Shown here: in pieces, positions 47,905 through 58,997 of the stretch
Layout of the letters: each line of letters begins with the position of its first letter
Position numbering within the stretch: the first letter of the stretch is position 1
Notes under the pieces: model-generated
Told to the model about the DNA's origin: nothing
The model's input: only the letters and a program-made list of their open reading frames with translations
Database searches by the model: none
Position numbers and translations under genes: made by a program
Source of the DNA: Gossypium raimondii
Taxonomy: Eukaryota > Streptophyta > Magnoliopsida > Malvales > Malvaceae
Reading direction: 5' to 3'
NCBI RefSeq assembly: GCF_025698545.1
Contig: NC_068570.1
Location: 55,881,924 to 55,945,923, forward strand
DNA: 64,000 nucleotides

Positions 47905-49282
47905 AAGAGGCTCACAGCCTAAGAATGTACCTGTTTGCTTATAATTTCATCAAAACAAATTAACAACAAAACAGGCGGATTAATCGCACACATAATTGGC
48001 AATATACACATAGATGCAACAAGTATGTTAGCTGCTTGTTCAGAAGAATATCTCAGTGGGCTTTGTCAAACCTAACAGTAGTACTGTTATGTTCAGTTGC
48101 TTTTCATTCCATGCTTAGGGTTCAAAACTCCTCTATTCCCCAAAGTAATAGTCTTCCAAGCTCCATTTAAAAAGAAAATTAAAGAAGACAGAACACAATG
48201 ATTTCCTATGGCAGCAAACCTGATGGTTTGAAAGATTCAGAATAGTAGAAACATGTAACCAACCCTCCAAGAAGTTAATTTTCAGAATGCTCCGTTCAAA
48301 GGGGTTCCTTCTAACTTTAGGGTTTATGGCATTGCCATATAATCTAAAAGGGCTAAAATATTTATTACCTAAACTTATGTTACCCAGAGTTGGGGGTAAG
48401 CCTCAACAGCAAGTGTTTCACACAGATAATATTTTTCTTTTAATAATTTTTTTCATATACTTAAAGGATTATAATACCAATATCCAGAACTCCAAATATT
48501 TTTCAAACATATGTGTCAAACATGGGTACTTTAAGGAAATAAAGACTACAGGTAACATAGACCAAAACTATCTATCTTAACTATCTTAACTGGTCTATAT
48601 TACTTAATTTTGGTTGGACTACAAAATATGCATTCGGAAAAGAATAAAACTAATATTCCAGAATTCAAAAAAATTAACAACGTAAATTTAAGGAGCAATT
48701 ACGTTAGAATTTGTGTTTGCATATTAATTGTTTCTTCAATTTTTGTTTAACAAAATAAAAGTGATTAGTAAAATAAATAAAAGGAACAGTAAAGGACCAA
48801 AAGGGGCCTTAAATTTTTGGTTTTTTTAATATTTCATGAAAGAAACAGTGTGAGAAAGCATTTACCAGAGAGGAACATGAAGACAATTCAACAAACAACG
48901 ACTAAAGATCTGTTTGGTAGCATCGTCGTTATTTACTCCCATCTGTGCTTCCACATATTGCCTCCAATATTTTGCCTTAAATTTTCACATTCAAAACTAA
49001 ATAAAAACCAACTCAAATTGAACTTTAAAGTAAAATCAAAAGTAACAAAAAGAAGAAATTTACAGCAGTGGGAAAGATGGTCAAGAGTTGCTCATAAATT
49101 GGTGCCGCCTGTGTAATTGGCAAATGCTATAACAAATAAAATAAAAAATAATAAACAACAGGAAGGGAGAAAAAAAAAAGAGTTGGAGAGATGTAAATTA
49201 AATGAAAAAGAAAATGGCGGACCAAGGCACTGTTGGCTAGAATTTCAGCAGACTCGACGTTGTACTTATCAACGGCAGCCAT
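34698..49282 (-). CDS. CSTF77: Cleavage stimulation factor subunit CstF-77 (RNA14/suppressor-of-forked homologue)
   Basis: CstF-77 is the HAT-repeat scaffold of the nuclear mRNA 3-prime end cleavage complex; it dimerises and bridges CstF-64 and CstF-50. I reconstruct 22 exons (gene order): 49282-49223, 49126-49064, 48975-48866, 47627-47527, 47295-47234, 47132-46992, 46876-46748, 45963-45917, 45357-45297, 44118-43998, 43845-43787, 43702-43634, 43377-43237, 42982-42918, 42137-42041, 41359-41300, 41021-40869, 38888-38822, 38753-38652, 37061-36849, 35781-35563, 34861-34698. All phases agree, giving 2304 bases and 767 residues. HAT motifs fill the first two thirds (PIYEQLL, PIWMEYIAFLKS, EQLWRDYENFE, PDIWYDYATW, EAARKYFLDARKSP). 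The C-terminus ends VQSQPLQRDAFRIRQMQKAR then SGDLSGSTC, as in plant homologues. The start is the only in-frame ATG before exon 1 (MAAVDKYNVESAEIL). Every intron is GT-AG; introns 3, 17 and 21 hold repeats. The gene is intact. Confidence 0.93.
35287..35428. mobile_element. CTATGTTAC-type MITE, copy 1 (CstF-77 intron 21)
   Basis: It begins CTATGTTACTCAGACTCC and ends GGTTGGAGCAACATGG, so the ends are inverted repeats of one another (about 12 bases, imperfect). It shares the interior phrase AAGATTTGGAG/ATATC with other copies. There is no coding capacity. Confidence 0.55.
35880..36185. mobile_element. CTATGTTAC-type MITE, copy 2, with internal tandem duplication
   Basis: It begins CTATGTTACTCAGCTCAGG and ends AAACCCAAGTAACATGG. 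Inside, a 90-bp unit starting CAGATAAGGAAATATTCAG is present twice in tandem (35926-36015 and 36016-36105) with only a few substitutions, showing a recent duplication within the element. Confidence 0.65.
36310..36417. mobile_element. CTATGTTAC-type MITE, partial copy 3
   Basis: Only the 3-prime end is clear: GATACTTCAAGCAAAATGAAG followed by GAGTCGGAGAAACATAG, with a second copy of the ATACTTTAAG.AAAATGAAGA phrase about 50 bases before. The left border cannot be placed. Confidence 0.45.
38424..40014 (-). repeat. Parental segment of the CstF-77 duplication
   Basis: This region, holding exons 18 and 19 and parts of introns 17 and 19, is the source-like copy matching 30167-31631. It keeps both exons in frame. 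It includes blocks absent from the other copy, for example AATTAAACAAGATGACAA near 38527 and AATTTTTAAGAAGTCTTAC near 39973. Confidence 0.85.
47862..47904. repeat. (GT)n(GA)n compound microsatellite in CstF-77 intron 3
   Basis: About 14 GT units run directly into about 7 GA units. The tract lies inside a 1238-bp intron. Confidence 0.9.
48374..48560. mobile_element. CTATGTTAC-type MITE, copy 4 (CstF-77 intron 3)
   Basis: It begins CTTATGTTACCCAGAG and ends GACTACAGGTAACATAG; the ends pair as inverted repeats. The interior phrase GGGTACTTTAAGGAAATAAAGA matches the end of copy 3. Confidence 0.55.
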
Positions 49283-49800
49283 GGAAGTGGGATTGTGATT
49301 GGAAGCTTGGCTTTAAGTTTTTTTCTGGTTTTTTTTTTTTAATTTACGAGCAAGAAAATATAAGTATTCAATTATAAAATCTTCTTCTTCATACTTAACG
49401 GATTCAATTATTTGCAACTCGGAACTAATTGAGGAACACGAGCTGTAAGGGTTTTTAAAAAAATCAACAACAAATACAATTTAAAAACATTAAAAAAACC
49501 CAAATTTGAGAAGAAAACAGTTATTAAATCACACCCGATTCCAAAAATCAATTTTAACAAGTGGTTTTACGACTGCAAGATCTAGATTTTCAAACAATTA
49601 AAAAAAGAAAAAAATAATTTAATATTAGACAAAAAAACTAAACCAGTAAAAAAGAAGAAGACGAAGAGACTAAGGTGGTAAAAGAAAAAGAATAATAAAA
49701 GACGCCGGCCTATGGCGACGGTAGACGGTGCAAGCGGCGGCGAACGTCGGCGAAATCTGGGGAAAGGAATGGCGGGAAGGAAACGGGAGAATAAATAGGG
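49283..49800 (-). promoter_or_regulatory. CstF-77 leader and promoter region
   Basis: Upstream of the start codon the sequence shifts from AT-rich to a GC-rich patch (about 49705-49785, with several GGCG/CGGCG). A CTATTTATT box lies further out on the minus strand at about 49793. A GC-rich leader and an upstream TATA-like box fit a transcription start near 49750, but no transcript evidence exists. Confidence 0.35.
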
Positions 49801-51061
49801 GATTAGGGGTTTTCTTCCAGCAATTTATAATACCACTAAAACGATGCGTTTTAGGTTAAAGATAGGGGAAATGATGAGGATAGATAAGGGTTAGCCCACT
49901 TGGATCTGGCCCATCCTTAGTCCACTTGGAGGAGAACACAACAAATTTAAGAATACCAAAGGTGAAATTCTACTATTAGTATTTGTACTTTAAGTAAATT
50001 GTATATTTAGTCCCTTTACTTTAATTCAGTTTTTAAAATTTTAAAATTTCAATTATAACCCAAAAGATAAAAATTAAATCTGCTTGGTTAAATTTGAAAA
50101 TACATGTTAACCTAACTTTCTTATTAAAATTTATTGAATTTATTATATGCATATTTTAGAGTTCCTTTTGAAATAGGTAAAATAGTTATAAAATTTAAAT
50201 TCATGTTTTATATCTCAAAACAATTAATATATTCTTTTATCTTAAACTCTCACATTTTCATTGAAGTAAAATGTATATTTACAAAACGATAAACTACTTA
50301 TTAGTGATTAATAGAAATAAAGCTTAAGAGTGCAAAAAGTTCTCGAATTTAAAAAATAATAATTAAATTATTGTTTTTTTTTACATTCAATTAAGTATTT
50401 GAACGGTTAAAACTCAGTAAAATGACTCTTTGCCCAACATTAACTATTAATTTTTAATGGTCAAATAATGTGGCAGTTAAGTTTAATTTTTTTTTTGTTA
50501 ATTAAGATGTCACTTCGAATGCCATGTATTGTTGATGAACATTGTTTCTTGATATGTCATCAACAATACATGTGACATGCGGGCTGACATCTCAATTGGC
50601 GAAAAAATAGAAAAAAAAAGTCAAATTTTACTGTCACATCATCTTGATCGTTAAAAATTAATGGTCAATGTCGGTCAATGGTCTATATTATTGACTTTAA
50701 CAGTTTAAATACCTAATTGAGTGCAAAAAAAATCTAAAACACGAATCTTCCTCAATTGTAATCTATTGGTTGGTGTTTGTCTTCACCAACAATAACTTAG
50801 ATTCGAATAAAAAAAAAACAGAAAACATCTTCGATAAATAATAAAAGTTTTACCGAAAATTATCATTTCAACATCGCATTTTACTCATCACTTTTCGATC
50901 ATCATGACATTATCAATTTCCTTAAATCACTGTTAAGTTCACATCTACCACTACGACAAAATGTCATAAATAGTCAAAACACCCGCAACCACGTCCACCA
51001 CAAAATTCGCCAACATGATTTAGAACTACACTAATAATTAAAGTTAGGAAAGACATGAATA
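49801..51061. other. Spacer between CCaMK and CstF-77
   Basis: No gene is seen. The spacer holds a foldback element (about 50374-50733, listed separately) and otherwise AT-rich unique-looking sequence, including the CCaMK 3-prime UTR next to 51061. Confidence 0.5.
50374..50733. mobile_element. Foldback (long inverted repeat) MITE
   Basis: The left arm (TTTTTTTTACATTCAATTAAG, then TATTTGAACGGTTAAAA and ATTAATTTTTAATGGTCAA) is the imperfect reverse complement of the right arm ending in GTATTTAAACTG..CTAATTGAGTGCAAAAAAAA. The arms of about 170 bases meet near 50550, where ATGTATTGTTGATGA pairs with TCATCAACAATACAT. The whole element could form one hairpin. Target duplication is unclear. Confidence 0.65.
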
Positions 51062-54000
51062 TTACTGTTGTCGAAGAGAAGAGAGGACTACGTCTTGGAG
51101 AGAGCTGTCTCTTTGCATGGCATCCTTAAATTCTTCGAACGTAACCTTCCCATCACTGTTTGCATCCATTCGATCGAATATTTCATCTAACTTTCCAGGT
51201 TCTGTAATATCTGGTGGAAGACAGTCATCGGGCAATGCCTGTAATGAATGAAACCTTCATTATTTTATATAAAACACACTTCTAAAATAATTAATCTTAG
51301 TTTATTTATGTGAGAATACGGTAAAAAAATAAATTATTATACTAAAAAATCACGTTATTAGGTTCAATTTTTATGAAATATTAGAAGAATCACAAACGAT
51401 TCTCCTTAAAAACCTTATAATTTTTAGATGTAGGATTGTAGTATTTCAACGTTTATGACCCTTATCTATATAGGAACGACAATAGAATGATCCGAGATAT
51501 ATAAAAAGCCTCTCATCCTCTTCAACACCACTCTTGCATGGATGCTAAAATACATCCATAACTATTTCATATAACTTCATCCCACTTTTTCTACTAATGA
51601 TTTTCAATGTAATATTGTAAAATATATATATTTATATTTAGTAGCAAACTTTGGTATATAAATTTGTTTAGTACGTGCACGATATAAATATATATATTAA
51701 AAATATGAAAAAATGGTTATTTGTCAAAATTGCCTCACACCTACATCCACATTAATTAGAAAAAAGATTTATAAGAATAAGGAAGTGAATTTACTCTTAA
51801 CATTGATGCTAGTTCTTCTTTAGTAATGCATCCAGATCGATCTGTATCATACATCTGTTAGCCAAGAAAACAGAAGCTTGTTAATAAATAGAATAAAAAA
51901 ATGCTTATGAACGTTGTGTGTTGGTCTGATGGTCAAGGTATTTATTGTCTCATGTGTGACTTGGGTTCAAGCTGTGCTAGTTATGTTGTTGTTAGGGTTT
52001 TACCCTCCTATATTTCCCATTTTTTCTGTTGTACAAACTGTTATAGAATATATCTCAAAATTTTCAAATAATTGAAAGAAATTCATTTTAAAAAAAAAAC
52101 TTGCCTTAGCTAGGATAGCAACTCTTTAAATAGGACCATTTTCTAATTACTAAAATAATTGAAATCTCCTTCATTGAAGTTCTCGGGCTCGGTCTTGGAG
52201 GTACAGCAGCCCAAGGCCCAAGGCCCAAGGCTAAAAAGGATCCAAAATATTATTTTTCAGTTTTTAAGGATCCAAAGAAAAATTAACTTTTAAAGGTCAA
52301 AATTTTTTTTACCAACTTTTAAGAGACTTAAAAACGATTTTTCTCTAACTTTTAAAGAACTTAAAACCCCATTTTATTATTTTACCTAAGGCCTCAAAAG
52401 TATTAAGATCAAGTCTCGAAGTTCTTCATGATTACTAAAATACAAAGAGTTTTAAACAATAGAACTAACAAAATCTTATGTTTCTACTACTTAAACGATA
52501 TATATAACTTTAGGTAATCCCTTTTAAAAAATACGAATAACTTTATTTTTATGATATATACATATATATATATATATATATTACTTTAAGTTTAATAAGA
52601 AAAAGCATCATGTGATTAACTTAATAGTACATAATTCAAAAAAAAAATTGGATAATACACAAAATAAAAATTGATACATGTCTTTCATTTAATTGTGTTT
52701 ATCGAGTTAAAAAAGATTTACTTTGAAAAGAATACTAATCCTAAATTAAAACGCTATAAATACATTAAATATAAAATTATTTATAAAATAAGATAAATAA
52801 AAGATGTACCTCGAAGCACAGGCGAAGAGCGTCATCTCCTTTAGAATTCTTAAGACTGGAAAATCCACACACAATTTCTCTCATATCAACAGTACCATCT
52901 CGATTGCTATCGAATAGGTCAAAGATACGAGTAGCCAAAGGAAGTAGTGAAGACATGTTCATTGCTTTTAGCACCTCCTCAAATTCGGGTAAAGTAGCAT
53001 TGTCACCGTTAGCACATCTGTATGTTACCAAATACTATATTTAAGAATGGATGCATGAACTAATATCCATTAATAAAATTACAATGAAAGATAAGTGAAA
53101 AGGTGGAAGTGTTGGGAATCTGACTTGGAGGAACACTATCCCTTAAGAATGGTCCTAAGAACTAGTTAGGACAATGTCCAATTTTCTAGATCTATTGTAA
53201 AAGTGATTGCATGATATAATTGGTATAAGATCCAAGTTCGGGCTACAATATGAAAATGGAGAAAGAGATGTGATGCTCGATCCAAACTCCAAATTACTTG
53301 AAAATCATCATTTTCGGGTAGGTAAATGAATCAATTAGGATGAGATCCAATTTGTTCGATATTAGAGAAGGGAAGGATTGCAAATGTTAAGATCCGAAAT
53401 CTCGGACTTATTAAATACTATCTCTTAAAATTGATAGGTCAAATGTATTGAGAGAAAAAAGGGAAAAAAAAATAAAAAGCTCGGTTTTGAATGCTTACAT
53501 TTTCTTAAAGTTCGACTTGAGGTTATCAATTTCGTCCTTTGAAAGGTCATGGGAGCCAAGCAAACTTCTTAACCTCTTCGTCCTTAGTAAAACCTTGCTG
53601 CTCAACACACTGGCTATGGCGGCAGCACGTAGCTTACGACGCGCGTTAAAACTCTGCAATCTGGAAACAACCTCCGCATCTATTTGTTCTTGCTTTGCTG
53701 AATCCCCGATGACCCATGGATGAGCTAGAAGCTGTACAAAATGAAAGAAGGCATTTGATTTAATTTGCATTTCTATTCTTTTTTTAATTTTAAATCGTCA
53801 TTTTTTTTTTCAAATTCGAATAAAATCGAAGGTAAGTCTAAGACCTAATGTGAGATTCTTTTTAAATCAATGGTTGTGGTTAAAATATAGAAAAAAAATT
53901 GTAGCCATTTAATCAAGCCACGTTGAAAGTCGGGAAATTTTACCGGTGACGTGGAACCTGTTAAATTAGCTATCAAATGTTTTTCTTTGGAAATTAATTT

Positions 54001-57000
54001 CACTGTTTTAGTGCCAAAACCGATTGAATAGGTTAAAGAGGTAAACTCATTTTTTCTTCATTCAAAACTTACGTGAAATAATCAACGGTGGCAAAGGCGA
54101 AGCTAAAAAAAAAATTTTAGGGGGCCAAATTAAATTGTAATCTTTATGATAGTAAAAACGTAATTTCACCATTCGAATAGCCTATAATTTTATAATTTTT
54201 AAAAGATTAAATCAAAATTTTATCATTTTTAAGGGGGTAAAGTGTAATTTTACCTTTATTAATTTTAAATTTTAAAAATTTTAAAAGACTTAAATAGATA
54301 ATTTCTTATTTTAGGGAGGTAGAACCCCTGCCAACTTGCTAAATACACCCTTGCTAAAAAGATCTCACGAGATCTCATTATAATAAGATGATTATATTTT
54401 TAAATAGATGCAACCATCCAAATCCAACCATAAGACTGTTGCTTCAAACGTTAGTGGAAAAAGGGGGTTAAAAGAAAGGAGATGATATACATACTTGTTC
54501 AGCACTAGGTCTTCTATCAGGATCAACTTGCAACAGATTAGAAATCAAATGCTTTGCTGATGAAGAAATGTTTTTCCATGTCCTCTCATCGAAATTGTAT
54601 TCTCCCTGTCAAGGCATCAAGTATTAATTTATTATTCAAATAAATCCAATGAATTATAAAGCAGGAATGAAACTAATTAACATACAGCCATGATCATCTG
54701 TTGTTTCTGACGATTGGATTGAGCAATAAATGGTGGATACCTGCAAAATATGAATGTAAGGAAATGGCATTACATTTATGGTGTGAATATATTACGTAAA
54801 TTCAGGAATATGTACATGTTTGCTATGTTAGGTTAAACTTAAGTTTCGCTTTAATGTTAAATTTGATATTAAAATATTTTTAATTTGATATTTGAGTTTA
54901 GTTTTAATGTTTAATTTGATATTTGAATTTTTTAGTTTGATACTTAAAGTTTTTTTATTCCATTTAGGTACATGAATTTAGTTTTAATGTTCAAATTGAT
55001 ACCTAAATTTTTCTGTCCCAATTAAGTACCTATATTTTTTACTAGAAAATATATGTCTAGTACTAATTGGGCCACATGATATCGTTTGGTCTGGAGATCA
55101 AATTAAACATTAAAGTCAAATTCAAGTATCAAATTGGAAAAAAAAGCAACTTAAATATCAAATTGAACTTTGAAACTAAAATTAAGTACCAAATATATAT
55201 TAACCTGCTATATTTTCATACTCGAGTTAGGATGTTAGATACATATATATATATATACAGTGGTTGAGCCAGAGTAGGTTGGTAAGGGCCCCGACCCCCT
55301 AAAATGAAAGTTTTTTTATGTAGGCTCTTTATAATTTACAAAATTTTAAATTAATAATGATAGAATTATACTTTAGCCCCAAAATAATAAAAAATAATTT
55401 AATTTTAAAAATTATAAATATATAAACTATTAAAATATACAATTTAAATTTAATGTCCCAAAATTTATTTTTGCTTCGCTAGTGTATATACATTTAACAT
55501 GTATATGAATATGAGTTTAGAGTTCAAAAGAATGTTTTGATTTTAGATTATGCAAACATATTTGAAATGCTCAATCTTTGAACATGTATATCCACGTATT
55601 ATCATATTATCATAAGCTATTCTTTTTTATTCAAAATTATTGAGATAAATCGAGTCAAATGGGGTGTTCAATTGGTTAACCGACCCGAATTACTATTAAC
55701 TAAATTAATCGATTCTATTAAACCCTTAACCGTTAACTGAACTGAATTTTTAAAAAAAATTAACTGAACCAAATTTTTTCAATTAATTCGGTCGATTAAC
55801 TGAAATTTATATGTTTTATTTTTTATTTTTGGTTAAAACAAGTAGAAAATATATAAAAAAAATTAACCAAATTAACCGACCGAGTAATTTGTAATTCCAA
55901 AAAATTAATTAAACTGACTGAATACTTATATATTATAATGTTATTTATTAAGTTTGGTTCATTCGATTAACCAACCGATTTTAAACTGAATTAACCGTTA
56001 ACCAAATTTCTAAAAAATTATTAACCGATCCCCGATCGAACTAATTCGGTTAACTGACTGATTAACCGAATTCGATCGATTAACTAAATTAATTCGATTT
56101 TACCTTAAATTTACACACCGAATCAAATATAAACCTAAATAAATGAAAGAGTTTAATATGAATTATATCGTTTTACTTTAAAAAAGCTATAAAATTAATA
56201 ATTCTATTTTAATTTTTTTAGAAATTGTTAAATATATAAAATTAAATTATTGATATTTGCTAATTCGTTACAGACAAATGACTGAAATGTTAATTTTGTT
56301 AATTATTAAACAATTGATTTTCATGTAAATTGTAATAATATTACTCAATTAGATTTAATTTTCTGATAAATTAAAATAAAAATATAATTTCTCAATTTTC
56401 CTAAAACAAAAAAGAAAATTCAATGACCAAATAATAATAATAAATAATTTAAGATTTCGAACAGCGGGAAAAAATATGGAAGATTTTGGGAACATACCCC
56501 GAAAGCAAGATGTATAAGATGACACCCAAAGACCACATATCGCTCTTTGCTGTGATTTGCCCTTGAGAAAGCGCCTCAGGTGAAACATAATCTATGGATC
56601 CAAACAACCCGATAACCGGATCCGTAAATTCTTCCACCGAACTCAATCCAAAGTCCATGATCTTCAACGTTGAATCTTTATTTTTATTCAAGAACAAGCA
56701 GTTCTCCGGTTTCAGATCTCTATGAACAATGTTCGCCTTATGGATCGCCGCTAATCCTCCCGCGATCTGCCGTACCACCGCTGCCGCACCGGCTTCCGAG
56801 TACCGTGTTTCCGCTACTATCCGATCGAACAACTCGCCGCCGGAGCACAATTCCAGCACCAAATGAACCCCGGCTTGATCTTCGTAAACGTCGTAGAGAT
56901 CGATCACGTTCGGATGCGGCGAAACGTTCTCGACGATCTTCCTCATGACGAGGATCTCGTTCGTCAACAGCGCGTCGGAGATGGAAACCTGGTTACGCGT

Positions 57001-57216
57001 CGGCAATAACGCCGCCATCGAAGCAATTGTTTTCTCGACTCGAGCTGGTGACGGCGTCGTTCCGAATCGTTTCAGTGTTTTAATGGCGACTTGTGTTTTC
57101 TCATGATCTGATCCGTTCTTTCTTTTTATACCTTTTCTTACGACTGAGAATCCACCTCGTCCTAGTATATCTAGGATTTCGTATTCTTCTACTAGTTTCG
57201 CTTTATCTTGTCCCAT
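51062..57216 (-). CDS. CCaMK: Calcium and calcium/calmodulin-dependent protein kinase (CCaMK, DMI3 orthologue)
   Basis: CCaMK decodes nuclear calcium spiking and phosphorylates CYCLOPS in the common symbiosis pathway (arbuscular mycorrhiza; nodulation in legumes). Seven exons: 57216-56498, 54740-54686, 54605-54495, 53731-53499, 53017-52810, 51854-51795, 51238-51062. All phases fit, giving 520 residues, the usual family length. Kinase domain: Gly loop GRGGFSVV 19-26, VAIK Lys46, HRD 165-167, DFG 188-190 and SPEA near 212. The autophosphorylation threonine in the ERTWKNIS context is kept (T267). The calmodulin-binding/autoinhibitory segment SRLQSFNARRKLRAAAIASV lies at 318-337. Three visinin-like EF-hands follow, with loops 409-420, 445-456 and 487-498, all having Asp at position 1 and Glu at 12. 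The gene looks fully functional. Introns 1, 3 and 5 contain transposons. Presence in a non-legume fits mycorrhizal symbiosis. Confidence 0.96.
51905..52080 (+). mobile_element. Possible tRNA-derived SINE in CCaMK intron 5
   Basis: TGGTCTGATGG (51922-51932) fits a pol III A-box and GGTTCAAGCT (51964-51973) a B-box at tRNA-like spacing, with CAAGG and TATTGTCTCATGTG between them as in common plant SINEs. The T-rich tail region follows, but borders and target duplication are not clear. Confidence 0.45.
53845..54387. mobile_element. TIR element family D, copy 2, interrupted by a hAT-like MITE (CCaMK intron 3)
   Basis: The left end AATGTGAGATTCTTTTTAAATCAATGG and the right end, read in reverse CTTATTATAATGAGATCTCGTGAGAT, correspond to the ends of copy 1 at 23417-23727. 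The hAT-like MITE at 54092-54353 splits the right part. The internal phrase GGTT.AAA.TATAG..ATTTAATCAA is shared with copy 1. Confidence 0.5.
54092..54353 (+). mobile_element. hAT-like MITE, copy 5
   Basis: It starts CAAAGGCGAAGC and ends TACACCCTTG, inverted-repeat ends with mutations. The interior is the best-preserved of the family (TTATGATAGTAAAAACGTAAT, GGGGGTAAAGTGTAATTTTACC, TTATTTTAGGGAGG). It sits inside a family D element within CCaMK intron 3. No clean target duplication. Confidence 0.65.
55258..55484 (-). mobile_element. hAT-like MITE, copy 6 (CCaMK intron 1)
   Basis: A 227-bp element starting CAGTGGTTGAGCC and ending GCTTCGCTAGTG, flanked by TATATATA (55250-55257) and TATATACA (55485-55492), an 8-bp duplication with one mismatch in simple sequence. 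It is inverted relative to copy 5. It lies in the 1757-bp first intron of CCaMK. Confidence 0.68.
55670..56125. repeat. TTAACCGA-rich repeat in CCaMK intron 1
   Basis: A 450-bp stretch is saturated with variants of GGTTAACCGA and TCGGTTAA on both strands (for example 55677, 55760, 55968, 56020, 56050). The ends GTGTTCAATTGGTTAACCG and TTTTACCTTAAATTTACACACC are loosely inverted. Probably an old TIR element made largely of internal palindromes; borders uncertain. Confidence 0.5.
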
Positions 57217-58988
57217 GGGGAAATCAATGAAAATGAGATGATTTGAAGAGCTTTTGAGCTTTGTAAAGCAAGCAACAATGGCGGATGAGGTTGAAGCTTG
57301 AGGAGTTGGTTGCTAAAATAGTCAACATAATCAAGAAATAATAAGGGGAAACGCGGATTGACATCAGCAATTGGCAAACAGTTGATTCATTAGTTTATGG
57401 TATAAATTATGAGCCAAACTCAGATGGAATATATTATAAGGGGAAGTAGCTGATCATGAAGTGACAAAGTTAAAGTCAACCATTAACTAACCACTTTTTC
57501 TAGAAAATAAAAATAAAAACAAAAATTATTTATCGCGGGTAGTGATACAACATATTAAGCTTTTAAAAATTCAAGTATAAATATTAGAGATAACATTATT
57601 AGAAAGAACATTCATAATCTTTATAAATTATAAAACAGATATATAAGATACTTTAATTTTGCTAAAAATATATACTTATAAAATATCTGAATTAGGCTCC
57701 TCGATTGTTCGAAATAGTTTAACTCTAATTATGTTATAATGTTCGTCATTATCCGTTCCTATACCAACTCACTATCCAACTAAAATCAACTCGATTCTTC
57801 TTACTTCAATTATCATGTAGTTCGCTTGCATGGTTCGCCTATATATTTTGCATGTAGACGAATTCATATTTGGAGGACACGTGTTAATCTTAGGAGAGGG
57901 TACATGTCAACATACAAAAACATATTTGATCCTAATACAACATATCAAAAGATCGCACCTTATAAATACGAAAATAAATCATCTTCAAAGAGGAATACAA
58001 ATGAATACTCAATAAATTCAAATTTAATTAAATCAATTCAAATGGAATTATAAAATACACTCCCACAACACAAAATAGAATTATAAAATATGATGCAAAT
58101 AAATGAATGTTTTAATATATATATATAATATTAATTATATACAAATTATTAAATAGAAAAAAGGTTTTTTAAGTTTTTTTTTTCTCAGTGAGAAGTTAGA
58201 ATAAAAGTTAAAGAATGGAAATAAATAATTAAAAATGGTTAGAACCACCCAACTTTGGGCAGTTGAGTGCACTGTTTAGGCAAGCCATTACTTTGCATAT
58301 TGATTAAGCATATGTGACTCAGTCAAATGTAAAATCTTATAGATATAGACAAGATAATATTACCATATATAGTGTTTTCCTTATTATGTAAATTTTAAAT
58401 AACTTTATTGTTAAAATTTAAAATATGTGGGTTTAGACTTAAAAGATAATAAATATGGTTCAAATTCAAATAATATAAAATCTCGAACAATGAATAAGGT
58501 ATTTGATATCATGAGTCAAGTCACGCATTTAGATTCAAGGTTTGTTTAAAAAGTAGGAGAGTTTAGATAAAATATAGATTTAAAAATGAGTTTAAACAAA
58601 ATTAAGACTTATTTTTAAACAAGCCAAGCGTCGAGTAATATCAATTAATTTTTATGTAAACTTTTAATAACTATATTTGCTTCACAAATTTTTTTTACCT
58701 ACATCGTGAATATGTCATGAAATTGCAGTACATCCACTATTTCAACATAGCAAACTATCAGATTCTATCAAGTTTCTAAGGAACAAACGATGAGTGTGTT
58801 TTGTATTTTTCATAGTCATTTTAGGGTATATTAGAATTGTTCCTTCTAACAATATTGTCTCTAAAATTTTCTATATTTCGGATGATATAGAAAATAACCC
58901 ATCTTAACATTTAATTTTAAAATGCCAATTAAAAGATTAAAAAATTATTGAAATAACTAATCTTGATATTTAATTTTAAAAGAAACAA
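57217..58988. other. Intergenic region upstream of CCaMK
   Basis: 57217-57420 is the CCaMK leader and proximal promoter on the minus strand. The rest is AT-rich without a supportable gene. About 58500-58620 contains a fragment resembling the left part of the family B element (GAGAGTTTAGATAAAATATAG). Short open frames at 57826-58053 have no family resemblance. Confidence 0.45.
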
Positions 58989-58997
58989 TTAAAAGAA

